Shown: piece by piece, positions 30,865-39,351 of the stretch
How positions within the stretch are numbered: the stretch's first letter is position 1
Layout of the letters: every line of letters begins with the position of its first letter
Assembly: GCA_900105895.1 (NCBI GenBank)
Contig: FNSH01000001.1
Coordinates: 248,001-312,000, forward strand
Length of the DNA: 64,000 nt
DNA from: Atopobium minutum
GTDB taxonomy: Bacteria; Actinomycetota; Coriobacteriia; Coriobacteriales; Atopobiaceae
Reading direction: 5' to 3'
Position numbers and translations under genes: made by a program
Notes under the pieces: model-generated
What the model was told of the DNA's origin: nothing
The model's database searches: none
The model's input: only the letters and a program-made list of their open reading frames with translations

Positions 30865-31542
30865 CTATGGCTTTGTGTGCAAGAAGGCAGCTACGACGCC
30901 CTGTGCACAGCTAATGCAGGCATCCGCTGTTTGTACGCGATTAGAGATTCCCCTATCGAGCAACACGGGAAGCTCCAACTGCTCCACTTCCCAAGCAAAG
31001 CCCTTCTCGCTCAGCACCGTATGAGGAGTAAGCGCTACTGCCGAGAAGTTCTTACCTACCGCATCTTCTGTAAGCGTCCATGACGCAGTCCCTGTATCAG
31101 AGAGCACCTTGCAGATAAAATCATCCTCTACCAGCGTGGGGCAAAGCTGGGCATAGTGTGCCATGACGCCGTATACGCACAGCGCATGGTCTGGCTTGCC
31201 GCCGGTGGCACAGCTCACCACCAACTGCACGCGCACATGATTGTCCTGCCCGTACGCAGCAGCAGCTTTACAGGCCAGGTCGAGGTCTGTGTAATCTTTT
31301 TCTGGCGAGAAAAGCTTTGCGGGAACCCGCTTGTCCTCTATCCACGCACGCGCCTCAGCAGAAATGGTGTCCGCATCCCCTACAAATAAATCTGGTACTA
31401 CACCAGCGCGTATGAGCGCATTGGCACCACGATCTACGGCAATGATGCACTGAGCATCCTGGGAAAGCTTGCGTATAAGATCCGCAGAACTGGGTTCTGG
31501 AGAACCAGCTATCAATAAAACGGTATGTGTGGTCTGCTGCAT
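30865..31542 (-). CDS. thiN: Thiamine pyrophosphokinase
   Basis: Transfers pyrophosphate from ATP to thiamine, making the active cofactor. 225 residues, with AVDRGANAL near residue 35, the metal site GDADTIS, and EKDYTDLDLA that fits the family's KDxTD motif. No thiamine synthesis gene or TPP riboswitch is seen nearby, so it probably serves salvage. It lies 36 bases after the HAD phosphatase gene on the same strand. Confidence 0.92.
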   Translation of the reverse strand: MQQTTHTVLLIAGSPEPSSADLIRKLSQDAQCIIAVDRGANALIRAGVVPDLFVGDADTISAEARAWIEDKRVPAKLFSPEKDYTDLDLACKAAAAYGQDNHVRVQLVVSCATGGKPDHALCVYGVMAHYAQLCPTLVEDDFICKVLSDTGTASWTLTEDAVGKNFSAVALTPHTVLSEKGFAWEVEQLELPVLLDRGISNRVQTADACISCAQGVVAAFLHTKP

Positions 31543-31578
31543 TGTAGACTTCTTATCTCAAAGTTTTTATCGCGAGGT

Positions 31579-32256
31579 TTACTTGGTGGGGTACGACTGC
31601 AAATCCGCAAGGGAAATATCCTCATATATGTGCGTAAACAACGTAGCATGAAGACGCAAAAAGTCCTCATCGCGCTTATCGTGCGCATTAAAGACGCACA
31701 CATTAGGAAATCCTGCACGCTCAGAGGTAGTAAGGCCAAACGGAGCATCCTCAAATACCCAGGTTGTCTCTTTAGTGGTACCAAGCTTTTTTAGCGCATA
31801 GTAATAGATATCTGGCTCAGTTTTGGTGAAATTGTTTTCTTCCGCGCTGACAATATCTACAAAAAACTTGGACAAACCAAGATGATCCATGCACAGACCA
31901 ACTTCTTTGGCTCCGGTAGAAGTACAAATGATCATGGGGATACCTGCGTCTTTGAGCTGATCCAAGAACGGCTTAACGGCAGGCCATGCTTTGATCTCTG
32001 AGGCATACGCATTGCTAATATTCTGGGATAATTCTTGTGCTAGCTGCTCGGCAGAAGCGGGAATAGCAAGAGCGTTGCGCAGCGTATGGATCTCTTCATC
32101 CAAGCTGACCGCCTCACACTCATGCAAGATTTTCTCGATCTGAGGCGTCATAGCAAAGCCATGGCTGGCAAGCAGGCGGGGAAAGGCGTCCCACCACATA
32201 TACATAGAATCAACCAGCGTGCCGTCACAGTCAAAGATTGCGCCGCTTATTGCCAT
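31579..32256 (-). CDS. HAD-superfamily phosphatase/phosphatase-like hydrolase
   Basis: 225 residues. The N-terminal FDCDGTLVDS carries the nucleophile and general acid Asp, followed by an alpha-helical cap, a STGAKEVG motif (motif II Ser/Thr), a Lys (NFTKTEPDIY) and VFEDAPFGLTTSERAG (motif IV). This is the beta-phosphoglucomutase-like group. The substrate is not predictable. The ATG at 32256 has GGAGG seven bases upstream; the longer frame to 32340 lacks one. Confidence 0.85.
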   Translation of the reverse strand: MAISGAIFDCDGTLVDSMYMWWDAFPRLLASHGFAMTPQIEKILHECEAVSLDEEIHTLRNALAIPASAEQLAQELSQNISNAYASEIKAWPAVKPFLDQLKDAGIPMIICTSTGAKEVGLCMDHLGLSKFFVDIVSAEENNFTKTEPDIYYYALKKLGTTKETTWVFEDAPFGLTTSERAGFPNVCVFNAHDKRDEDFLRLHATLFTHIYEDISLADLQSYPTK

Positions 32257-32396
32257 ACAAGTTCCTCCATCAAATAAAATGCGTGCAGGGTTCATGGTAA
32301 AGCCTTTTTGCGTACAATGTCGAGAGGTTTTAGCCCACACTTAGGGTACAGTAACCAACGCAGTAGTATCTTTGCATAATTTCGGAGGCTTTTTGT

Positions 32397-32603
32397 ATGG
32401 CTCGGTATGACTATCATTGCCCATCCTGCGGCAACACATTTGAGGTTGAGCATCCCATGTCGGAACGACCAGAAATAGCCTGCCCTCGTTGTGGTCATAC
32501 GGCCGAGAAAGTCTTTGCGGCAAGCGGTATTAAGTTTGAAGGCACGGGTTTTTACAATACCGATCAGCGCAGCAAGGGCAGTAGCCTATCCGGCAAGAAA
32601 TAA
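32397..32603 (+). CDS. FmdB-type zinc ribbon protein
   Basis: 68 residues, MARYDYHCPSCG start, with two CxxC knuckles (CPSC and CPRC) at residues 8-11 and about 29-32, and a Gly/Phe-rich segment near FYNTD. FmdB-family small zinc ribbons are regulators in some species, but the role is usually unknown. GGAGG lies seven bases before the ATG. It is a lone plus-strand gene between two minus-strand operons. Confidence 0.85.
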   Translation: MARYDYHCPSCGNTFEVEHPMSERPEIACPRCGHTAEKVFAASGIKFEGTGFYNTDQRSKGSSLSGKK

Positions 32604-32633
32604 GCCACGCCCTCGCACTATTGTTACCCTTAT

Positions 32634-32657
32634 CTGTGCACGAGACTGTGCACGAGA
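32634..32657. repeat. Tandem 12-bp duplication
   Basis: CTGTGCACGAGA occurs twice in a row between the FmdB gene and glpX. It may be a slippage product; no function is proposed. Confidence 0.6.
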
Positions 32658-32680
32658 AGCTATCCTTGCATTTCCTTGCA

Positions 32681-33715
32681 TTAGAAAATAGAGTCATGCA
32701 GGCCCGGTTCGGAAATGGATGAGCCAAATGAGCCATCACGATACAGACGGGTTGTATATGACGTGGTATTGTCTATAGAACTCACCACAATGGAATGGGT
32801 CTGGATTGAGCCGTCAGGATTGTGCTTAACACCAGCCAACATACTGCCATCCGTAATACCCGTCGCAACAAAATGGATATCGTTGGTACGCACCATTTCA
32901 TCCATGGTAATAGCTTGATCGGTATCAAAGTCACAGGCAGCTGCCACTGCCTCGCGTTCTCCCTCTTCTGTAAAGTGAAAACGCGCCTGGAAAAAGCCGC
33001 CTAAAGCCTTAAGACCAGCGCAAGCCAAAACACCTTCTGGTCCGCCACCCTCTCCCAACATGAGGTCTGCGCCCGTGTTGGGAATAGCTGTTGCAAGTGC
33101 GGCCTGCACGTCACCGTCATAGACCAATTTAACCCGTGCACCCGTTGCACGAACCCGTTCGATAAGCTCTTTGTGACGGGGACGATCGAGAATACATACC
33201 ATGACATCATGGACAGGCTTATGCAATGAACGAGCTACCGCCGCAATATTTTCTTCGGGGGTTTTATCGATGCCCACCGCCTCGGGGTGAACCGCAGGAC
33301 CACAGGCAATTTTTGCCATGCGCTTAACCGGAGCATTGAGTAAGGTTGCACGAGGCGCAAAAACTATGGCAGAAATCGCATTGCGCTGATTGTTGGCAAC
33401 CAGATTAGTGCCCTCAATGGGATCGACGACAATATCCAAAGAATCGCCACCACGGCCAAGGGTCTCCCCTGCCACCAACAGACCATCATGCTTTTGTTTG
33501 TTGTCCGTATCGTTTTGCTCAAGCGGTGTATCGGTAAGCACACGCTGACCAATAACCACATGACCCGACATGCTCATAGCACCTAAGCCGTGGCGCACCG
33601 CCTTCATGGCAGCGGCATTGGCCGCAATTTTATCTGCACGCCCCGCCCACTTGGAGGCTTCGATAGCTGTTGCCTCACACACACGCTGAAAATTAGAAAT
33701 TAAACTCTGACGCAC
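32681..33715 (-). CDS. glpX: Fructose-1,6-bisphosphatase class II (GlpX)
   Basis: Second gluconeogenic FBPase in the window, of the lithium-sensitive class II family. 344 residues with the metal site VVDPIEGTN, then VYDGDVQAA, LGEGGGPEGV and GITDG. I chose GTG at 33715 (beginning MRQSLISNF), with GAGGAG seven bases upstream; a longer frame to 33757 lacks a site. It lies 67 bases after rsmB, at the end of the priA-def-fmt-rsmB block. Confidence 0.93.
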   Translation of the reverse strand: MRQSLISNFQRVCEATAIEASKWAGRADKIAANAAAMKAVRHGLGAMSMSGHVVIGQRVLTDTPLEQNDTDNKQKHDGLLVAGETLGRGGDSLDIVVDPIEGTNLVANNQRNAISAIVFAPRATLLNAPVKRMAKIACGPAVHPEAVGIDKTPEENIAAVARSLHKPVHDVMVCILDRPRHKELIERVRATGARVKLVYDGDVQAALATAIPNTGADLMLGEGGGPEGVLACAGLKALGGFFQARFHFTEEGEREAVAAACDFDTDQAITMDEMVRTNDIHFVATGITDGSMLAGVKHNPDGSIQTHSIVVSSIDNTTSYTTRLYRDGSFGSSISEPGLHDSIF

Positions 33716-33782
33716 GGCCACACTCCTCACGCTTGTTGTGCAGGATTTACCATGCATGCAGCGTAACGAACTTGTGCAAGTG

Positions 33783-35381
33783 TTAGGCTCGTCTCACAAA
33801 ACGCGCGCAAAAATGACCGTCAAACGACCCCATTTTTGGGTGTGAGCGGAACATATCCTCATCTGTTACACAATTTGCAAACAACTCGTACGCCTGCCTA
33901 TACTGCTCTTTAAGAGCACGAACAGCAGGGGCATCCAAGGGTGAAACCAACTCAAAATGCTGGCCAATTTCTGTTTGCAAAAAAGCATGAACCACTGCTT
34001 CATTTTCTTGCTTGAGTACAGAACAGGTGGAATATATGAGAGTACCGTCCTTTTGCACACGGCTTGCAGCAGAGATAAGCATGTTCAGTTGAAGAGCCAC
34101 AATGGACTGTGCATTATTGGGCTGTACTGCTTCTGGCGTAAGCGTCCAAGCACGTTCTGGATGACGACGCATAGTACCCGTGCCTGAGCAGGGAGCGTCT
34201 ACAAATACTACATCAAACGCATGACGCAGCGGCTCGGGCAGGGTTTGACTTGGAGCGAACAGGTCATCTTTGTGTGTATGGACACCCAAGGCACAGCCGT
34301 CATAGCAAACAGACTGACAAAAGCCAGCCCATCCTTGTTGCAAACGACGATTTGCAATGTTGGTCTTAAAAGAAGAGCTATCCACACCAACCAGCTGTGC
34401 AGGGCCACCTGCTTGGTAAGCAAGTGCTTGGAGCAAAAGAGACTTGGTAGCTCTGCCCTGACCAATTTCTAAAATGCGAGAACTAGGCTTTGGAGAGGCA
34501 GCGTAACAAATCATGCGTGCAGCAAGATCGCTCACCACAACATCCGTTTGTTTTACCAACTGAGATGAGGTAAGAGCAGCAGCATTACACAGCTGCCATA
34601 CATCCGGAAGGGATGCATCTTCTACCTTGATATGCTCCTTATTGAGCAATGTACGTGCTTCTTGAGGGCTATGCTTACCCACATTGGCAGACAGCCACAG
34701 CGGCGCTGGCTCATGAGCACACAAAGCCATCTCGCAGGCGTTCTGCAAACCGAGAGAATCTACCAGCTGTTGCACAAGCCAGCTGGGTGCAGCCATCACC
34801 AGTGAGAGCTCTTCAATTGTTGGAATTGTCTGCAGCGAAGCCGGCTGCAGTGAGGCTACCTGTGGTGGAGCCGACTGCACTGAGGCTACCTGTGCTGGAG
34901 CCAACTGCAACAAAGCACTATTCACCGCTCTGAGCGCAGCAGCCACCCGTGGTGCATCTTGTTCTGCAATGCGACGCAACACCGCATTGGCCATACCAGC
35001 AGCACGAGGAACCACGCTGCGCACCAACTCCACACCTTGATTAACCGCGGCATTGGCAGGAGTTTGTAAATAGCACAGCTCATAGGCTGCTATACGCAGT
35101 GCATCGCGCACCTGTGGTTGGATTTTGGCAGGCTTAGTAGCGTGACTGTTTATAAACTCATCTAACAGGCCCCAAGAAAGCGTAACACCCAAAACGAGGC
35201 GTTGAACAAAACCAGCATCGCGCGCGTCCATAGCACGAAGTTCTGGAGACAAGCGCACTATATCACGCGCATATCCCGCACGACGACGCACTTCTCCCAC
35301 AATACCAAGGGCAACAGTACGCGCTTGGGTTGCATGACCAGCAGATGGATGACCAGCACGTTGCTTTATAGCTTTGCCCAC
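33783..35381 (-). CDS. rsmB: 16S rRNA (cytosine967-C5)-methyltransferase RsmB
   Basis: 532 residues: an N-terminal NusB-like RNA-binding domain (about 15-150), then a methyltransferase domain with the SAM site LEIGQGRATKSLLL, DAPCSGTGTMRRHPE and STCSV; the two cysteines act in release and catalysis. The usual SAM motif is DxCAAPGGK, so LEIGQGRATK is a variant. Between the domains is an Ala/Pro/Gln-rich insert built of 10-residue repeats (separate entry). The GTG start overlaps the end of fmt by 16 bases; the def-fmt-rsmB order is typical. Confidence 0.92.
   Translation of the reverse strand: MGKAIKQRAGHPSAGHATQARTVALGIVGEVRRRAGYARDIVRLSPELRAMDARDAGFVQRLVLGVTLSWGLLDEFINSHATKPAKIQPQVRDALRIAAYELCYLQTPANAAVNQGVELVRSVVPRAAGMANAVLRRIAEQDAPRVAAALRAVNSALLQLAPAQVASVQSAPPQVASLQPASLQTIPTIEELSLVMAAPSWLVQQLVDSLGLQNACEMALCAHEPAPLWLSANVGKHSPQEARTLLNKEHIKVEDASLPDVWQLCNAAALTSSQLVKQTDVVVSDLAARMICYAASPKPSSRILEIGQGRATKSLLLQALAYQAGGPAQLVGVDSSSFKTNIANRRLQQGWAGFCQSVCYDGCALGVHTHKDDLFAPSQTLPEPLRHAFDVVFVDAPCSGTGTMRRHPERAWTLTPEAVQPNNAQSIVALQLNMLISAASRVQKDGTLIYSTCSVLKQENEAVVHAFLQTEIGQHFELVSPLDAPAVRALKEQYRQAYELFANCVTDEDMFRSHPKMGSFDGHFCARFVRRA
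34845..34904 (-). repeat. 30-bp tandem repeat in the rsmB linker
   Basis: Two near-identical 30-bp units (34845-34874 and 34875-34904) with a partial third unit before them on plus. They encode repeats of the form APxQVASxQ between the NusB-like and methyltransferase domains. The length keeps the frame. Confidence 0.8.
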
Positions 35382-36298
35382 GTATGTCCCTCACCGCGCA
35401 AACCTGCAAACCATGCCCAAGCAGCCATATCACGCTTGCCATCAGGGCGAATGGCGATAAGTTCAAGCACACCCTCAGCGCAGCCTGCATATACCTTTTT
35501 CTGTGCCGCCACAAGCTCTCCAGGAGCAACAGCAAGCGTATCTGCTTGAGCCTCAGAAACAACACGAGCCTGTAACACACGCACGCTTTTATCGGCAAGA
35601 GCTACACGGGCGGGAGCGGCATCGGAAGAAGCCTGTACCAGCAAGGCATTGTGTGCAGCAGAAACCTGAGGCGACAAAAACATCTCGGTCTTTGTAAGCT
35701 TATGGGCATAGCTAACTTGGGACTCATCTTGCTCATGCCACACAGCACTTCTCTCTGCAAGAGTTGGGAGTGCTTCTACCAGTGTTTGAGCACCCAAAGA
35801 AGCAAGCCGCTGCGTAAGCTCCGCGGTATTGCTGTTGCCTATTTCTAGATCTGCCTGAGCACAGTACGCACCAGCATCCAACTCATGTACCACACGCATA
35901 ATGGACACACCGGCACGACTATCCCCTGCTAAAATGGCGCGCTGGATGGGGGCAGCACCGCGCCAGCGAGGCAGCAAAGACGCATGGACATTAACACAAT
36001 CTATGGTGGGAATGGCCAGCAGCTCATCGGGCAAAATACAACCATAAGCAGCAACCACAATAATCTCCGGACGAGCTGCTCGAATGGCATCCAAAGCAGC
36101 ATCTGTCATACGAGCAGTCTCCAATACCGGCAAACCAAGCTCACCGGCACGCTTTTTAATGGCAGAAGGCTCAAGCTTCTTCCCACGCTTGCGCACTGCA
36201 TCCGGACGTGTTACCACAAGGGTGACCTCAAAAGCCTCCGCAACAGCCTCGAGCGACGGAACAGCAAAATCGGGTGTACCCATAAAAACAATGCGCAT
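35366..36298 (-). CDS. fmt: Methionyl-tRNA formyltransferase
   Basis: Formylates initiator Met-tRNA using 10-formyl-THF. 310 residues beginning MRIVFMGTPDFAVP, with the catalytic NVHASLLPRWRGAAPI (Asn, His) and a C-terminal tRNA-binding OB domain. I chose ATG at 36298, with AGGAG just upstream; it starts seven bases after the def stop. Downstream rsmB overlaps its end. Confidence 0.96.
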   Translation of the reverse strand: MRIVFMGTPDFAVPSLEAVAEAFEVTLVVTRPDAVRKRGKKLEPSAIKKRAGELGLPVLETARMTDAALDAIRAARPEIIVVAAYGCILPDELLAIPTIDCVNVHASLLPRWRGAAPIQRAILAGDSRAGVSIMRVVHELDAGAYCAQADLEIGNSNTAELTQRLASLGAQTLVEALPTLAERSAVWHEQDESQVSYAHKLTKTEMFLSPQVSAAHNALLVQASSDAAPARVALADKSVRVLQARVVSEAQADTLAVAPGELVAAQKKVYAGCAEGVLELIAIRPDGKRDMAAWAWFAGLRGEGHTWAKL

Positions 36299-36305
36299 GA
36301 GACTC

Positions 36306-36848
36306 CTAGTCAATCTCTGTATCACCAGGACGAGCACCAGCGGCTAAGGCCTGCTCATATTCACGCATAGCGGCCGCACGCTGGGCAATAGACAGGTGAT
36401 CCACCATGGTTATGCCATGCAAATGATCAATCTCATGTTGCAAACAGACAGCCAGCAGATTGCCGTCTGCCTCATACTCCATAAGCTCGCCATCCAAATT
36501 AAGCGCATGAACCACCACATGAGAAGGACGTTCTACCGGCACACTAATACCAGGAAAGCTTAAACAGCCTTCGTTGTATACTTTGGGAGCACCATCTGCT
36601 GTAATGATCTCTGGGTTAATTAAAACGTAAGGATTTTTCTTCCCTTCTGCATAATCCACATCAATCACAAGTATCTGGATGGTCTCGCCAACCTGCGGAG
36701 CAGCCAAGCCACAGCCATCAGCCGCATACATATCCCTCAACATGCGTTTAGCCAGCTTCTTGATGTTGTCATCTATGTGCTCAATGGGAGCACATTCCTG
36801 TTTAAGACGGGGATCTGGTGACAAAACAATGTCATCAAGGGCGCTCAT
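36306..36848 (-). CDS. def: Peptide deformylase
   Basis: Metal enzyme that removes the formyl group from new proteins, working with fmt. 180 residues with all three motifs: GCGLAAPQ (45-52), EGCLS with the metal Cys, and HEIDH with two metal His and the catalytic Glu. GGAG lies upstream of the ATG. Confidence 0.97.
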   Translation of the reverse strand: MSALDDIVLSPDPRLKQECAPIEHIDDNIKKLAKRMLRDMYAADGCGLAAPQVGETIQILVIDVDYAEGKKNPYVLINPEIITADGAPKVYNEGCLSFPGISVPVERPSHVVVHALNLDGELMEYEADGNLLAVCLQHEIDHLHGITMVDHLSIAQRAAAMREYEQALAAGARPGDTEID

Positions 36849-36927
36849 AGTATCTCCTTATGTGTTGCACGTACGACCTTACACATAAGCATGCTAGCAA
36901 ACAGCCATAAACAGCTGCTGGCAGCCC

Positions 36928-39228
36928 TTACAGCAAATCGTACGCATCAATGTCCAATGCCATGTTCATACCCAACTTTGGCTTTATCTGTGCGGCGCAG
37001 GTACTCAACACACAACCAGGATGGGAATCAAGAGGTGATTTTACAAGAATGTGGAACCTAAACCGGTCTTTAACCTTAGCTTTTACACATTCTGCTGGTC
37101 CCAAAATATGCCAACCATCCAAATCCTCTACTTCCTCACGCAGCACCGCAGCAAAATCAGCTGCAGTTTGCTTAACGTCCCGTTCATGGTTTCCCCACAC
37201 CACCACATTGGAAAGGCGCGTATAGGGTGGATAGGCTGCCTCTTTGCGGTCGAGAAGCTCAGGCTCTAAAAACACCGTACGGTCATGCAAAGCCACCGCC
37301 CGAATTGCTGGATGAAAGGCCCAGTAGGTTTGCACAATCACACGACCCTGCTTGGTGCCACGCCCTGCACGCCCCGCTACCTGTTCCAGCAAATGATAGC
37401 TCCGTTCTGCAGCACGAAAATCTGGCAGCTTAAGCGTGGTATCCGCATTGATAACACCTACGAGCGTAACCTCTGGAAAATCAAGACCTTTTGCAATCAT
37501 CTGCGTACCAATGAGTACCGCACAGGAACTTGCATCAAACTGTTCCAGCAGCTGCTGATGAGCGCCTTTGCCTTTAGTGGTATCCGCATCCATTCTAATA
37601 ATGTCTACATCGGGTCCTAACAGCATGGCAAGCTCATCCTCTACCCGCTGCGTACCCACACCAAACTGTGCCAAATAGCGACTCCCACAATTGGGACATT
37701 TGGTAGAGGGATCGGGAAATGCGCGGATGGGCCAGCTGTTGCCACAACTATGGCACATGAGCTCATGGGTACGTTCATGATAGGTAAGCGAAGTTGAACA
37801 GTGCGGGCACGTAGGAACACAGCCACATTCACGGCACATCAAAAAGTTGGCAAAGCCGCGGCGATTAAGCAACAGTACGGCCTTCTCGCCCCGAGTAACC
37901 ACATCATGCAAGGCTGCTACCAGCGGTTGTGAGAAAATAGAGCGGTTACCTTGCGAGAATTGCTGCGTCATATCCACAATCTCCACGCGCGGCAACACCG
38001 AGCTACCCGGCCTCTCATTCATAACAGCACGGGTCCACTGTGCACCCGCATAGCTGCCCATCTGTGTGCGCGCAAGGCTTTCTAATGACGGCGTAGCGCT
38101 TCCCAAAACCAGCGCAGCCCCACGCAACTGAGCTAACTGTGCCGCTACTTCACGTGCATGATAGCGTGGACTTGAGTCCTGTTTATAGGAATTCTCGTGC
38201 TCCTCATCAATCACGATAAGACCAACATTGTGTAAGGGAGCAAACAAGGCAGAGCGTGCACCCACCACCACATGAGCCTGGCCTTGGCGCACCATATCCC
38301 ATTGATCGTAGCGCTCACCAGCAGAAAGACGGGAGTGCAACACTGCCACATCTGAACCAAAACGAGAGCGAAAGCGACCAACCGTCTGAGCAGTAAGCGA
38401 AATCTCTGGCACGAGCACCAAAGCACCCTTACCCTGCTCGCGCACCTTTTGAATTACCGCAAGATACACCTCGGTTTTGCCAGAACCGGTAACGCCATCC
38501 AGCAAAACTACATCTCCCTTGCCCGCCTCACAAGCAGCATCAATGGCCGCAAGCGCCTCTTGCTGGCCGCAAGTAAGCTGCTTGGGCCGAGCAGCATGGG
38601 CACTGGAGAGCGTGGTGTTGTCATAGCCACGAACCCGGCGCTTGGTATATATATGCACTACATCCTTAGCCTCCAGCGCACGCACAGCACTGGCTGCTCC
38701 CACAATGGTGGCATTAAGCTCGGACATGCGCATTGAGCCTGAAGTAAGCGCTGCTAACACCGCACGCTGACGGGCAGCATTTTTACGAGGGACAAATTCC
38801 TGAGCAGCAGGTGCAAGCTCAATCCACCTATCGTCCACCGCACCCGTGGCTTCACACACCAATTCCCACGGACTTGAGGCATCTTTTCTGCGCACGCGCA
38901 TGGATTGACCAGGTGCAATAAATAAACGCAGACAATCAGAAAGCGGGGCTGCGTAGTGCTCACAGATCCACCACGCAAGCTCCACGGCCTTCTCATCAAA
39001 GGCAGCGGGCATAAGAACGCGCTCTATAGGCTTGATTTTATTGTCCGCAACACCTATAGGCGCTCGGTCCACCACAGCAATGACATATCCAACTACCGCT
39101 CGATGAGAAAAGCTCACGAGCACCGTTGTTCCCACCGTACACGAAGGCTCCAACTGAGCAGGAATGCGGTAATCAAATGCAGTGCTCAAGGAACGCGTTG
39201 GGATGTCCAACACTACCGATGCATACAT
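36928..39228 (-). CDS. priA: Primosomal protein N' (replication restart helicase PriA)
   Basis: 766 residues. The N-terminal DNA-binding region is followed by helicase domain motifs GVTGSGKTEVY (Walker A), IDEEHE (DEAH-type) and GSATPSLES. The zinc-binding region holds eight cysteines in CxxC pairs (CREC, CPHC, CHSC, CPNC), and QVAGRAGRG lies near the C-terminus. AAGGAGG precedes the ATG. It heads the priA-def-fmt-rsmB-glpX operon. Confidence 0.96.
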   Translation of the reverse strand: MYASVVLDIPTRSLSTAFDYRIPAQLEPSCTVGTTVLVSFSHRAVVGYVIAVVDRAPIGVADNKIKPIERVLMPAAFDEKAVELAWWICEHYAAPLSDCLRLFIAPGQSMRVRRKDASSPWELVCEATGAVDDRWIELAPAAQEFVPRKNAARQRAVLAALTSGSMRMSELNATIVGAASAVRALEAKDVVHIYTKRRVRGYDNTTLSSAHAARPKQLTCGQQEALAAIDAACEAGKGDVVLLDGVTGSGKTEVYLAVIQKVREQGKGALVLVPEISLTAQTVGRFRSRFGSDVAVLHSRLSAGERYDQWDMVRQGQAHVVVGARSALFAPLHNVGLIVIDEEHENSYKQDSSPRYHAREVAAQLAQLRGAALVLGSATPSLESLARTQMGSYAGAQWTRAVMNERPGSSVLPRVEIVDMTQQFSQGNRSIFSQPLVAALHDVVTRGEKAVLLLNRRGFANFLMCRECGCVPTCPHCSTSLTYHERTHELMCHSCGNSWPIRAFPDPSTKCPNCGSRYLAQFGVGTQRVEDELAMLLGPDVDIIRMDADTTKGKGAHQQLLEQFDASSCAVLIGTQMIAKGLDFPEVTLVGVINADTTLKLPDFRAAERSYHLLEQVAGRAGRGTKQGRVIVQTYWAFHPAIRAVALHDRTVFLEPELLDRKEAAYPPYTRLSNVVVWGNHERDVKQTAADFAAVLREEVEDLDGWHILGPAECVKAKVKDRFRFHILVKSPLDSHPGCVLSTCAAQIKPKLGMNMALDIDAYDLL

Positions 39229-39351
39229 ATTTCCCTCCTTACTCAGCCTCTTCTATTCTACTTACAAATTCGTAATAGTTATCCCATTTGGCAAAGATCC
39301 AGAGTGGTGCTGCTACACTATACCCGTTATATTTTTGACGAGAAGGCAGAT

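Noticed and set aside
38956..39351. N-terminal extension of the glycerophosphodiesterase
   Set aside because: This part is antisense to priA and not membrane-protein-like; the inner ATG at 39352 begins a normal first helix.
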